Shown here in pieces: positions 10,201 to 17,863 of a DNA stretch of 64,000 nt (positions are counted from its first letter, which is position 1; each line of letters begins with the position of its first letter). Position numbers and translations under genes: made by a program. This stretch comes from Flavobacterium azizsancarii (GTDB taxonomy: Bacteria > Bacteroidota > Bacteroidia > Flavobacteriales > Flavobacteriaceae). Location of the stretch: assembly GCF_027980145.1 (NCBI RefSeq), contig NZ_JAMZNK010000018.1:1-64000 (forward strand), read 5' to 3'. Below the pieces are notes generated by a model that worked only from the letters and a program-made list of their open reading frames with translations, searched no databases and was not told where the DNA came from.

Positions 10201-10370
10201 TCATTATTTTTTTTATAGACTTGTTCTTTTGCTGCGTCAGGAGATTCTACTGCCGTTTTTACACCATCTTTTTTTATGTTTTGATAAGGAGACTGAGCCA
10301 TTCCTACGGAACAGGCAAAGAGACTTAACAAAACAAACAAATACTTGGTTTTTAAGTAAATTTGATTCAT
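4239..10370 (-). CDS. Giant secreted M4 (thermolysin-type) metalloprotease with T9SS sorting domain
   Basis: 2043 residues. An export signal (about 1-25, ending GMAQ) is followed by a charged linker and an FTP/PepSY-type propeptide (about 150-300). The catalytic M4 domain carries the zinc motif H450-E-L-T-H454 with the third ligand E474 (NESFSD), exactly 20 residues after His454 as in thermolysin. After about residue 650 come CARDB/Ig-like stretches and at least three jelly-roll-like modules that start near DFEGTPGGW (about 890), DFEDVSKFKGW (about 1195) and TFSNVAQGS (about 1470). The last 75 residues are a type A T9SS domain: NPFRVFPNPA, then a C-terminal GVYVLE...KIIKK. The product should be exported by Sec, moved over the outer membrane by the type IX system and released or surface-attached. 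It probably degrades extracellular protein. The M4 and T9SS calls are firm; the accessory modules are judged by look only. Confidence 0.93.
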   Translation of the reverse strand: MNQIYLKTKYLFVLLSLFACSVGMAQSPYQNIKKDGVKTAVESPDAAKEQVYKKNNESDAAKANDTNDPFIQKEEIIKGKELSAEESEAIKKQIEESQKLFVQKGTNTIEKTSSQDSVSTKVRSFSKSSSLTAKNIFEVKKGDFDLSASDKMQLKSISDNHGRTLATYQQMHNSVPVEGAIYKVRENKTKIDAFGSTAKKLAVSSNYKINAATALEYALKTVIATQYIWESKKLGAVVNKSLSTKPKGELVYVGPNFSSELKEYYLAWKYDIFATNPQSSQTIYVDANTGKIVLTIDLNRDASYAGQSQGRGKSRYSGEVVFNTKQYADGYRLEALQGKYNVPIYTWNMNHANNASDEVVTDFIDEDNIWNELYNKDHDEVAIDIHWGMQKTIDYFAEKFNRNSVDNKGMEIIGLAHLGTNVENASWTGGWAQFGDGNGTPYVGLGITAHELTHAVTQFSAGLIYRGESGAMNESFSDIFGVSVEFYVGKNKKEDIWMLGSELYPHGSMRNMANPKAQSQPDTYGGKNWVNPADISYDNGGVHYNSGITNYWFYLLSEGGQGVNDLNNSYDIKAIGMAKAEKIAYITLTEYLSPSSNFSDMRQATLMVTEDLYGLGSEEYKQVTNAWYAIGVGLAYADKQISIVSIEKPSVICGPLKGDEPFLVKIKNTGSTVITAKGALNYKLRLMVPAPGGKFTSLYTNDGTISFANDLRVGEETTIKIQETLPYLISLTTVNYVEVKLDFEPVKEFGAKDGVSFVSDLIVSPGQQDFDIKLVELNLPAYTGEALSANHPLAVTLYNLGCQDIPVGAQLKIGYLNMLPGNQTVWKDITLNTTFKMSSEMTIPFDSTIDLSGAGLHTYQSFVTYSQDPVISNNTTVNAVYNGVVDQFPYTMDFEGTPGGWFSESLITNQKFIWQLSTYSFRDTKSKYLWASINLGTTERIVPNADFTLESPIFDFTNIAFPYVEFDMIYMFTRGYDGVIVEYSEDKGQNWKKVTGIDYPETIHYNNLVSGPWFTGISNDLKKKPMGMLLNELAGKKAAIRFRVVKNNNTSNFLGAFVDNIRVSNAPYDLGIVTAELDAGGCTINNDNVTIKTKIINNFSTTGEQVNVTVKILDNAKNEVFSKTEKVALVFTKYRDTITYSIPNINLKSIGENTITVSVFPDDMTQDIKPENNSFTFSYDNWNNEDMKVSVLPYLMDFEDVSKFKGWRTSENKDAAGWKHGLNTDLRSPGWYVTEHTHFMASNDDKCNCDSSNDMLISPVFDLTNYKEAHLSFDGFGDGKRLSDGYVKVSTDEGKTWETVFKMPYITNWIEYHVNLSSYAGKSCVLVAFQHDDNGLFANGFAVDNIRIKETADYLKLSNISVAENVYEDAPSHEFFVSAKNSSYNNINKVTIEYQITQNGTAVGEPIALERIGQLLQYQTIVYKIDGIPQLAAGKYEINVKLIADGQPKELAESLTGTFQVIAKAPNLGIETFSNVAQGSLFGAKGFVSTQSDRDFPWKAVVKPDNKYLFIPVTDHTGDSAATMLYHSLENGSTYGQLIFPVYKLSENATAMEFYYAIESNVNSDFTVDIKTIGGEWTEIWKISKQGSYINKEWQRGVINVSKYKGQSIMLRFRHSLTTGYSYMVVDDLKAITDPIVDVSLQILSPKDVCGGSGVKVKLTNEGQVAIKANAIQLDLEYINTHEAISELVEAEIPVGESIEYTFKKQPKLDTSGDSHVFSVIAKLENDVIPQNNEIKNYIYHEVSSDFKIFDSPVIHGYAGKDLYINAETNFNVNKLEVLSYKWSTGDTANGISINKAGDYTVTIVMRNGCILTETITVTFDTFESELASGVICGPEVVLSPGNYKYYEWFDNSTEPIYTTTESGDYYVTVYNENGIGKILNTTISILENNIIPEIQVIGDKKLTASADAISYQWFLNERPIQNATEKSIMTIWEGNYSLQVINNNGCNSISAPFDSKGMLVGKITNPFRVFPNPAVDNVNIFLADKGEGQAKINIYAIDGKAISSKTYATMPSGLNVSGLSPGVYVLECNVQGKKYTAKIIKK

Positions 10371-10756
10371 TTCTTTAAATTTAAATTAATACTATAGTTA
10401 ATCTGGTCAATAATCATTGCGCTTAAAAGGATGCATAACAGACCCATAAAAGCATTTTCGGAAAATCAATTTGGGTTTGATTTTCTGAATTTCTTTTTTG
10501 TTGTTTTTTCAGGATTTTAAAAAAGGGGTTTCTCTTTATTTGTTTTTTCGGAAAGTTGCTTTAAACTTTGATGAGATTTTTTTTCATCATCGTAATTTAT
10601 TTGAACCAGTTAAGTAAATGTAGAAAGGAAGGATCTGTTTTTGAAAAAAAGGACTATTACAAAAACACTCTCCCGCAGAAAAATATCACCCCAAAAACAC
10701 TCAAAAAAACATAAGCAAAACGAAACCAAACCATTACACTAAAAGATGTATTATTT
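10371..10756. other. Intergenic region, no gene seen
   Basis: AT-rich, between two leftward genes. It must hold the metalloprotease promoter. Two imperfect hairpins are visible (about 10458-10490, GGAAAATCAA/TTTGATTTTC; and about 10570-10592, TGATGA/TTCATCA), neither with a convincing T-run. No small ORF with a plausible start was recognised. Confidence 0.5.
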
Positions 10757-12379
10757 TTAATCAGGTCGAAACGTATTTAGATAAGTAGAGAGATTTACTT
10801 TTTCATTTGTCAGATCAAACTTTTTACGAAGTCTTGTTCGGGCATTTTCGATTGCTTTAAAGGATTGTCCTGTAATTTGACAAATTTCTTTTGTCGTTAA
10901 ATCCAAATATAAAAGAGCACATAATCTGCGGTCTTTTGGAGTCAGAGAAGGATGATCTGCCTTTAATTTGTCGAAAAAAGATTTATGAACCTGTTCAAAA
11001 CTTATTTCAAATTCTTTCCAGATATCAGTATTCAAATTCTTTTCGAGACGTTTTAAAACAATATCAATAGCTTGTTGTAATTCTTTGTTAACGGTTTTGA
11101 GTTTTATCTTTTTAAGATCTGTCAAAATTTCATTAATACCATCTGTACGATGTATTTCCGACATTGCTTTTCCTACCAGAACCATATTCTTAGCTTTCAG
11201 GTCTTGCTTTAATACCTGCATCTTAGTTTTTGATTTCTCTTTTTTTAGTTGATTTCTACTATTCTCGTTTCGGTATCTGATTAGTAAAATAATTAGAATC
11301 AGCATGACAACAACTAATATCAATCCAATCAAAAAATACTTAAATAGTTTCTTTTGTTCAAGAAGGCTTTTTATTTGTGTGTGAACTTTGTAATCCTGCT
11401 CTAACTTTATTCTTTCAAGATTTACAGCCTTTTCCTCGACATTTATACTATCACCAATTGCATTGTATTTCTGAAAGTAATGAACTGCATTTTTGTAATC
11501 TGCTTTACTTATGTATACCTGATAAAGCATTTTATTAAGATTTAAACCTGAAAAAGTATATTCATTGTCGTCACATAATTCTAATGCCTTTTTTGCATTT
11601 ACAATAACGGCATCATAGTCTTTTTCTTTTAACTTATATTCAGAAAAAGACTCATAGACAAAGGCTTGTATCGAATTGCTAACTGGTTTACTCAATAAAA
11701 TAAAAGCTTTATCATAATAATAATCAGCTTGTGTATTATCTTTTTTCAAGGCATAAGTACGTGCCAAATTTGTAAAAACGTATACTTTTAAAGCATCATC
11801 TTTTAGGGTCTTATTTATTAAATGTGCTTTCTGATAATAATACAGCGATGAGTCCAGATTTTTATCCAGATAAATGGTTCCAATATTGTTTAAAATCTTT
11901 ACAAGCTTAACAGGATCTTTTTTAGACTTTTGATAGCGATATACATTAAAAAAATATTGCAGTACCTTTTCTTTGTTTTTTCCCTGCGCATAAATAATAG
12001 CGAGGTTGTTTTCTAATTTTGCAACTTCCTCAATATTATCGCTGTTTTTATAGATTTCATAGGCTTGCAAATAATATTGCAATGCAATATCCAAAACATC
12101 TTTCGAAGCATACATTTTTCCTGCCGTAATATATACATAAGCCAGATTTTGTTCTGGTTCTTTTGTTTTTTTTGCCTCAGCTTCAGCTAATTCTATGTAT
12201 TTTATAGCGCGATCCCAATCTGAATTTTGTAATTCCAACGCAATTTTTCGGCACATTGCTACTTTTTTCTGATGATCATTAATACCATTTAAACGATCGA
12301 TCAATTCCTCTGTCGAAGATTGAGAATAAATATTAAAAGAAAGAATAAGAAAGAATGAGAAAAATAATCGTGTCATCAT
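10757..12379 (-). CDS. TPR-containing membrane regulator with C-terminal LuxR-type HTH
   Basis: 540 residues. A signal or anchor segment (about 1-20) leads into a periplasmic solenoid of tetratricopeptide-like repeats (about 30-330, e.g. ALQYYLQAYEIYKN and DSSLYYYQKAHLINK). One strong transmembrane helix (FKYFLIGLILVVVMLILIIL) lies near residues 346-366, followed by a coiled coil and a C-terminal helix-turn-helix (about 480-530: LTPKDRRLCALL, TTKEICQITGQS, IENARTRLRKKF). This layout is common in Bacteroidota as a one-component sensor-regulator. It lies beside the rhamnogalacturonan locus, and an ACAGGAT-type site of that locus points toward it (12748-12790). A role in controlling the locus is an inference from position only. 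The ligand is unknown. Confidence 0.82.
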   Translation of the reverse strand: MMTRLFFSFFLILSFNIYSQSSTEELIDRLNGINDHQKKVAMCRKIALELQNSDWDRAIKYIELAEAEAKKTKEPEQNLAYVYITAGKMYASKDVLDIALQYYLQAYEIYKNSDNIEEVAKLENNLAIIYAQGKNKEKVLQYFFNVYRYQKSKKDPVKLVKILNNIGTIYLDKNLDSSLYYYQKAHLINKTLKDDALKVYVFTNLARTYALKKDNTQADYYYDKAFILLSKPVSNSIQAFVYESFSEYKLKEKDYDAVIVNAKKALELCDDNEYTFSGLNLNKMLYQVYISKADYKNAVHYFQKYNAIGDSINVEEKAVNLERIKLEQDYKVHTQIKSLLEQKKLFKYFLIGLILVVVMLILIILLIRYRNENSRNQLKKEKSKTKMQVLKQDLKAKNMVLVGKAMSEIHRTDGINEILTDLKKIKLKTVNKELQQAIDIVLKRLEKNLNTDIWKEFEISFEQVHKSFFDKLKADHPSLTPKDRRLCALLYLDLTTKEICQITGQSFKAIENARTRLRKKFDLTNEKVNLSTYLNTFRPD

Positions 12380-12519
12380 ATTGAAATTCTAAATGAGAAT
12401 TTCAAATTTAAACAAATAAATAAGAATAATAATACAAAATATTAATTATAAAGTCAATATTTTATGATATTTTTTAAATTATTAATTATGATAAAAAAAA
12501 GTACTCGTTGAAGAATTCT

Positions 12520-12560
12520 AAAAAAAAATCTAACGCTTGAAAACTATCAAACGTTAGATT
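12520..12560 (-). terminator. Hairpin plus T-run upstream of the TPR regulator
   Basis: AATCTAACG...CGTTAGATT forms a 13-bp stem with one mismatch and loop AAACTA. On the minus strand a run of nine T follows directly. It lies about 150 bp upstream of the regulator start codon and downstream of the leftward ACAGGAT site, so it could act as an attenuator in the 5' leader of the regulator. Confidence 0.55.
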
Positions 12561-12747
12561 ACAAAAAACCACTTTTGTTTTAAACAAACTTATAAAAACT
12601 TAAACAACTTATTTTTAAAAGCCTTTTGATATTCAGAAATTTATAATATCATCAGGCAATATAATTTCATTTTAATAATTCGGACAATTTTAATACCGAA
12701 TCACTCTTTAAATAATTTCAGACTATTTCGAATCATTTATTTTTGTA

Positions 12748-12790
12748 AAATAATCGAATGTAAGAAAGAAAACTGTCCTGTACTATCCTT
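12748..12790 (-). promoter_or_regulatory. Leftward ACAGGAT-type operator
   Basis: On the minus strand AAAGGAT-AGT-ACAGGAC forms two repeats 10 bp apart (12791-12775). They match the operators before SusC and the two rightward locus genes. A weak -7 (TATTTTAC) lies about 22 bp downstream, pointing to the TPR regulator at 12379. Confidence 0.5.
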
Positions 12791-12947
12791 TATAATTCTC
12801 ATTATTTCATCAAAAGACAAAGATTATTGCAACAAAGCAAGTTCAAAAACAAAAATAAACCCCTAAAACACATCATATAAAAACACATTTAACAATTATT
12901 AAATCCATAATAAATATTAACCTTAAAAAATAAAAATTACTTTTTTA

Positions 12948-12993
12948 ACATCATAGTACAGGATACTATATCAAGATTGATGCTTTAGATTTG
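12948..12993 (+). promoter_or_regulatory. Operator and promoter of the acetylesterase-GH2 unit
   Basis: Direct repeats ACATCAT (12948-12954) and ACAGGAT (12958-12964) are followed after exactly 21 bp by the perfect -7 box TAGATTTG (12986-12993). Transcription would begin near 13000, shortly before the TTG start at 13022. The same spacing recurs at the other promoters of the locus. Confidence 0.7.
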
Positions 12994-13021
12994 AAAATAA
13001 AATCAATTAAATCTCACTAAA

Positions 13022-14386
13022 TTGGTAAAAATCAGAACATTATTATTTTTTGTGTTTATGCCGGCTTTTCTATTTGCTGTACATTCAAGTGAGCATTTAA
13101 AGCAGCTAAAAAAAGTATTAAAAGTAAATGCAGCTGATAGCATTAAAAACACAAAATCAGTACAGTTCCAGTTTGGTTCTTTGCAAAAATCTTCCAAAGG
13201 AACGATAATCAAAAATGCTTTGATTTATGATTCAAAACTAGGATATGGTTTTGATTTTAATACTTCTTCGAATGTAAAAATTAATTCAACCTCTTTTTCC
13301 ATAGCTAGACCAACATATTTTTCAGTTCAACTTCCTGAAGGAAATTATCAAATTGAGGTCGTTATAGGAAATGCTGACAAACCCTCGAATGTTACTATAA
13401 AAGCAGAATCCCGACGATTAATGATTGATCAGCTTTCTATACAAAAAGGGAAACAGGTGACAAAAACGTTTAATGTTAATATCAGAAATCCTAAAATAAG
13501 TGATAATCTCAATGTTATACTCAAAGACAGGGAAAAAGATATTTTTGATTGGGATGACAAACTCACTCTTGAATTTTTAGGAGAAGTTGCTGTTCAAAGT
13601 ATCAAAATCACTCTAAAAAATAACTTAACAGTTGTTTATCTGGCCGGAGATTCAACGGTTACGGATCAGGATGTAGAACCTTGGGCTTCGTGGGGACAAT
13701 TTATTACGAACTATTTTGATGATAGTGTTGTTGTTGCCAATTATGCTTATTCAGGTGCAGCGTTGAGTTCGTTTAAAGCGGGTAATCGTTTAAAAAAGAT
13801 ACTTTCGAAAATCAAAAAAGGGGATTATTTGTTTGTGGAATTTGGACATAATGACGAAAAAATAAAAGGTCCAGGAAATGGTCCTTGGGAATCCTATTCG
13901 GTTCTATTGACAGAATTTGCGCAATCTGCAAGGGACAAAGGGGCAATTGCTATTTTGGTAACGCCCACACAACGCCGGTTCTTTAATGAAAATGGTACTT
14001 TGAAAGAAACACACGGCGAGTTTCCTGACGCGATGAGGACTGTAGCACAAAAAAATAATATTGCTCTTATCGATATTACAAAAATGACAACGGAATTATA
14101 TGAAGCCTGGGGCGATGAAACTTCGCGAAAAGCTTTTGTGCAATATCCTGCCCACGCTTTTCCGGGACAGGAAAAGGCGCTGGATGACAATACGCATTTT
14201 AATAGTTTTGGTGCCAACGAAATTGCACTTTGCGTTCTTAAAGGCATTCGTGAACTTGACATTCCGGTAAAAAAACAAATCAAAGAAGAAATACCAAAAT
14301 ACAATCCAAAGCAACCCAATTTTATTTCGAGCTGGACACTTCCTATGAGTGACCGTTTTGAAATTAGTAAACCAGATGGCAACTAA
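13022..14386 (+). CDS. SGNH hydrolase, rhamnogalacturonan acetylesterase-like (CE12 type)
   Basis: 454 residues from a TTG start. TTG is chosen because it gives a full signal peptide (MVKIRTLLFFVFMPAFLFAV) and fits the promoter at 12986; an internal ATG would cut the signal short. An N-terminal beta-rich module (about 45-190) precedes the SGNH domain. The catalytic landmarks are visible: GDS with Ser211, the GHND block with Asn277, and DxxH as D389-N-T-H392. Known relatives remove acetyl groups from rhamnogalacturonan I in the periplasm. It is followed 21 bp later by a GH2 gene, and the two probably form one operon. Function is a strong family inference supported by the neighbouring GH105 and rhamnose mutarotase. 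Confidence 0.85.
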   Translation: MVKIRTLLFFVFMPAFLFAVHSSEHLKQLKKVLKVNAADSIKNTKSVQFQFGSLQKSSKGTIIKNALIYDSKLGYGFDFNTSSNVKINSTSFSIARPTYFSVQLPEGNYQIEVVIGNADKPSNVTIKAESRRLMIDQLSIQKGKQVTKTFNVNIRNPKISDNLNVILKDREKDIFDWDDKLTLEFLGEVAVQSIKITLKNNLTVVYLAGDSTVTDQDVEPWASWGQFITNYFDDSVVVANYAYSGAALSSFKAGNRLKKILSKIKKGDYLFVEFGHNDEKIKGPGNGPWESYSVLLTEFAQSARDKGAIAILVTPTQRRFFNENGTLKETHGEFPDAMRTVAQKNNIALIDITKMTTELYEAWGDETSRKAFVQYPAHAFPGQEKALDDNTHFNSFGANEIALCVLKGIRELDIPVKKQIKEEIPKYNPKQPNFISSWTLPMSDRFEISKPDGN

Positions 14387-14407
14387 CCATCAAAGAATTC
14401 TATCTCT

Positions 14408-17266
14408 ATGATGCTCAAAAACACAATTCAAAATCTAACTATTGCCGCGTTTACCATTTTTATAATACAAAACGGCACGGCGCAGCAAACGGACAAAATC
14501 TATCTTTCAGGAAAAGATTTTGAACATCCTGTACAATGGGATTTTTATTGCACAGGCGGAAATAACAGTAAAATCTGGTCTAAAATAAATGTTCCGTCGC
14601 AATGGGAACTCGAAGGTTTTGGCGAATATACGTATGGACGCTGGTACAAAGAACTCAATCAGAAAGAACCAAGCAAGGAAGAGGGTTTGTATAAATATGA
14701 ATTTGAAGTTCCGGCATCTTATAAAGACAAAGACGTTCTGATTGCTTTTGGCGGTGCGATGACGGATACTGAGGTAAAAATAAACGGAAAACTAGCCGGA
14801 ACAATTCATCAGGGGGGTTTTTATGAGTTTAAATATGATATTTCGTCTTTATTAAAATTTGGTGCTAAAAATATTCTGGAGGTTCATGTCTGGAAACATT
14901 CTGCCAATAAATCTGTAAATGCTGCTGAAAGAAGGGCTGACTGGTGGCTTTTTGGTGGTATTTACCGTCCGGTCTGGCTGGAGGTGGCTCCTAAAACCCA
15001 TATCCGGAATATTGCTGTAAATCCTAAAATGGACGGATCTATTACGGTTGATATGAATTTAAAAAACATTCAAAAGAATACTACTTTAGAAGCTTCTCTA
15101 AAAGGTTTGAATGGAGAAAATTTTCAAACTTTTACTTTTCCAATTAAAGCAAAAAGTACCTCAGCAGCTATTGCAGCACAATGGAAAAATATTAAACCGT
15201 GGAATCCGGAGACGCCTAATTTATATGAACTGGAATTGGTTTTGAAACAAAACGGAACTGTAATTCATGAATATAATAAAAGAATTGGTTTTAGAACTTT
15301 AGAGTTCAAAAAGCAAGATGGAATCTACGTAAATGGTACGAAAATCATAATGAAGGGTATTAATCGCCATTCGTTCTGGCCTGAAGGCGGCAGAAGTACA
15401 AGTAAACGTATCAGCGAATTAGATGGTAAATTATTAAAGGATATGAATATGAATGCGGTTCGAGGGCATTATCCTCCGGACGATCACTTTCTGGCAGTTT
15501 GTGATTCATTGGGTCTTTTTGTTTTAAATGAATTGGCGGGCTGGCAAAATTCTTATGATACTGAAACGGGAACAAAATTAGTAACAGAAATGGTGACGCG
15601 TGATGTTAACCATCCCTCGGTCATTATTTGGGATAATGGTAATGAAGGCGGGTGGAATTATGATGTTGATAAAGTTTTTGAAGCCAATGATCCTCAAAAA
15701 AGGATTGTGATTCATCCCTGGGCAGATTTTAATGGCTGGGACACGCATCATTATCCTACTTACTTAACGGGAATGCACCGTTTTAATGCGGGAGAAAATG
15801 TGTTTTTCCCAACTGAATTTATGCACGGAACTTATGATAACGGACACGGTGCGGCGCTGGAAGATTTCTGGAATCGCTATAAAGAAAGTCCCTTGTTTGC
15901 CGGAGGATTTATGTGGGCAATGCTGGACGAGGCCGTAAAACGCTCTGATTGGACGGGGGATGTGAAATTTGACTCGAAAGGTTCGCTTGCTGCTGATGGA
16001 ATTCTGGGACCTCATCGGGAGAGGGAAGGAAGTTATTATACGGTAAAAGAGGTTTGGGCGCCCATTCAGTTTCAGCCTAAACAGGTCACTCCTGCTTTTG
16101 ACGGATCTTTTTTAATTAAAAACGATTATCTCTTTAGCAATTTGAATTCCTGCAAAATGGAATTTAAAGTATTAAAATCTCATAATGATGTGCTTTATAC
16201 GAATGGAATTCCTAAAGAAATAAGTTCCGGAAAAATTGAAATTCCGAGTATTGATCCGGGAGAAACACGCAAAATTCAGTTTGCAGTTCCTACTAATTTT
16301 GCAGAAGGTGATATTTTATCGATCTCTGCTTTTGACCCGTTTAATAAAGAAATTTATACCTGGACATGGCCTATTCATAAAGCTAAATTTTATGCTGAAA
16401 AGTTTTTAGCGGTTCAAAACACAAAAGCAAAAGCATCGGGAACAAAAATGGAAAATGAAATTACCCTAAAAGGAAATGATGTTACAGTTACTTTTGATGC
16501 TGCAACGGGGGAAATTTCGTCTGTTAAAAATGCGAAAAATGTAATTCCGATTACTAATGGTCCCCGCCCTATTGGAATGAAAGCCAAACTAAAGGATATC
16601 CAGCTTTCGCAAGAAGGTGATAAAGCGGTTTGTAACGTCAATTATTCTGGCGGATTATCTTCTATAAAATGGGTTATGGAACCGGATGGAAGATTTAAAA
16701 TGGAATTAATTGCTTTGAAAAATGCTTCGGGCGGTGAAGGTTTTGACGGTGCTTTTTTTGAAGATAAAATCAACTCGTTTGGTATCACCTTTAGTTTTCC
16801 TGAAAAAGAAGTTACAGGTATCAAATGGTTTGGAAGAGGTCCGTACCATGTTTGGAAAAACAGAATCAAAGGGACTACTTATGGTGTTTGGGAAAAAGAG
16901 TATAACAATACGATTACAGGCGAAAGTTTCGAAAATTTGATTTATCCTGAATTCAAAGGATATCACGCCAATTTATTGGGAGCAAATCTAAAAGCCGGCG
17001 CTTCATCGTTTAAAGTATTCAGCGAATCTGATAATTTATTCCTGAGATTATTTACACCGGATTTACCTAAAAACAGTTTCCCCGGAAGTTATCCGCAGCC
17101 TGCATTTCCGGAAGGTGATATCTCTTTTATGTATGAAATTCCGGCTATGAGGGATTTTAAACCTCTGGAACAGCAAGGACCGCAAAGTCAGCCAACGAAT
17201 ATTCGAATCAAAAGCGGAGATGACGGCATTAAAATGAATTTGTGGTTTGATTTTAGAAACAACTAA
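14408..17266 (+). CDS. Glycoside hydrolase family 2 (beta-galactosidase-like)
   Basis: 952 residues with a signal peptide ending near GTAQ (about residue 25). The layout is that of GH2: a sugar-binding jelly-roll (about 40-190), an immunoglobulin-like sandwich (about 195-300), a TIM barrel (about 305-570) and long C-terminal beta domains. The acid/base lies in DNGNEGG (Glu413) and the nucleophile in PTEFMHG (Glu470). In this locus it probably trims beta-galactosyl or related side chains from rhamnogalacturonan in the periplasm; the exact sugar cannot be read. It is the second gene of the acetylesterase operon. Confidence 0.88.
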   Translation: MMLKNTIQNLTIAAFTIFIIQNGTAQQTDKIYLSGKDFEHPVQWDFYCTGGNNSKIWSKINVPSQWELEGFGEYTYGRWYKELNQKEPSKEEGLYKYEFEVPASYKDKDVLIAFGGAMTDTEVKINGKLAGTIHQGGFYEFKYDISSLLKFGAKNILEVHVWKHSANKSVNAAERRADWWLFGGIYRPVWLEVAPKTHIRNIAVNPKMDGSITVDMNLKNIQKNTTLEASLKGLNGENFQTFTFPIKAKSTSAAIAAQWKNIKPWNPETPNLYELELVLKQNGTVIHEYNKRIGFRTLEFKKQDGIYVNGTKIIMKGINRHSFWPEGGRSTSKRISELDGKLLKDMNMNAVRGHYPPDDHFLAVCDSLGLFVLNELAGWQNSYDTETGTKLVTEMVTRDVNHPSVIIWDNGNEGGWNYDVDKVFEANDPQKRIVIHPWADFNGWDTHHYPTYLTGMHRFNAGENVFFPTEFMHGTYDNGHGAALEDFWNRYKESPLFAGGFMWAMLDEAVKRSDWTGDVKFDSKGSLAADGILGPHREREGSYYTVKEVWAPIQFQPKQVTPAFDGSFLIKNDYLFSNLNSCKMEFKVLKSHNDVLYTNGIPKEISSGKIEIPSIDPGETRKIQFAVPTNFAEGDILSISAFDPFNKEIYTWTWPIHKAKFYAEKFLAVQNTKAKASGTKMENEITLKGNDVTVTFDAATGEISSVKNAKNVIPITNGPRPIGMKAKLKDIQLSQEGDKAVCNVNYSGGLSSIKWVMEPDGRFKMELIALKNASGGEGFDGAFFEDKINSFGITFSFPEKEVTGIKWFGRGPYHVWKNRIKGTTYGVWEKEYNNTITGESFENLIYPEFKGYHANLLGANLKAGASSFKVFSESDNLFLRLFTPDLPKNSFPGSYPQPAFPEGDISFMYEIPAMRDFKPLEQQGPQSQPTNIRIKSGDDGIKMNLWFDFRNN

Positions 17267-17455
17267 AAAAGTTTCAAGTTTTTCTTGTTTCAGGTTGAAA
17301 TGAGAGTTTAACCGCAGAGAACACAAAGATTTTTCGCAGAAAGCACTAAGTTAAAAAAAATATCTCTTTGATGTGAAAGATCACAAAGCTGGATTTTATT
17401 TTGGTTGTTGATTTCGAAAAGACGCAAAGTTTTTTTTATATACTTTATCAATTAA

Positions 17456-17594
17456 TCACGCAAAGGCGCAAAGACGCAAAGTTTTTAATGAATAGCCTGC
17501 TTTAGCTGGAGAAAAAACAATCTAATGATTTGCTTTAACCAAATTTTAAGTTCAACGTTAAAAAAAAACTTTGCGCCTTCGTGTCTTTGCGTGA
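17456..17594. repeat. Palindromic intergenic element, copy 1
   Basis: Terminal inverted repeats of about 30 bp start TCACGCAAAGGCGCAAAGAC on the left and mirror as GTGTCTTTGCGTGA on the right, around an internal segment that includes TAGCCTGCTTTAGCTGG. It has no ORF. It resembles a MITE or REP-type repeat and has a diverged sister directly downstream. Confidence 0.8.
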
Positions 17595-17604
17595 AATAAA
17601 AATC

Positions 17605-17800
17605 ACTAAAATTGCCGCTAAGATACTAAGGCACAAAGTTTTTAAATAAATAGCCTGCCTTAGCTGGAGAAAATAGTTTAATGATTGGCTGTAGCCAAAT
17701 TTTAAATTCAACTTAAAAAAAACTTTGTGCCTTTGTGTCTCTGCGTGAAATAAAAATTACTAAAATTGCCACTAAGGTGCTAAGGCACAAAGTTTTTTAT
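17605..17800. repeat. Palindromic intergenic element, copy 2 plus partial copy 3
   Basis: AAGGCACAAAGTTTTTAA near 17628 mirrors TTAAAAAAAACTTTGTGCCTT near 17712-17732. The internal segment (TAGCCTGCCTTAGCTGGAG) matches copy 1. From about 17760 the left arm appears again (GCTAAGGCACAAAG) without a right arm, which suggests a truncated third unit. This array fills most of the 597-bp gap between GH2 and GH105; no gene is seen. Confidence 0.75.
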
Positions 17801-17863
17801 ATTACCTGTTTTTTCAATTAATCAGGTGAAGTCACAGATTATCTTTGTTTTTATTTAAGCAGA

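Noticed and set aside
13894-14382. 162-codon reverse frame inside the acetylesterase gene
   Set aside because: It is the shadow of the SGNH domain, whose catalytic motifs lie on the plus strand.
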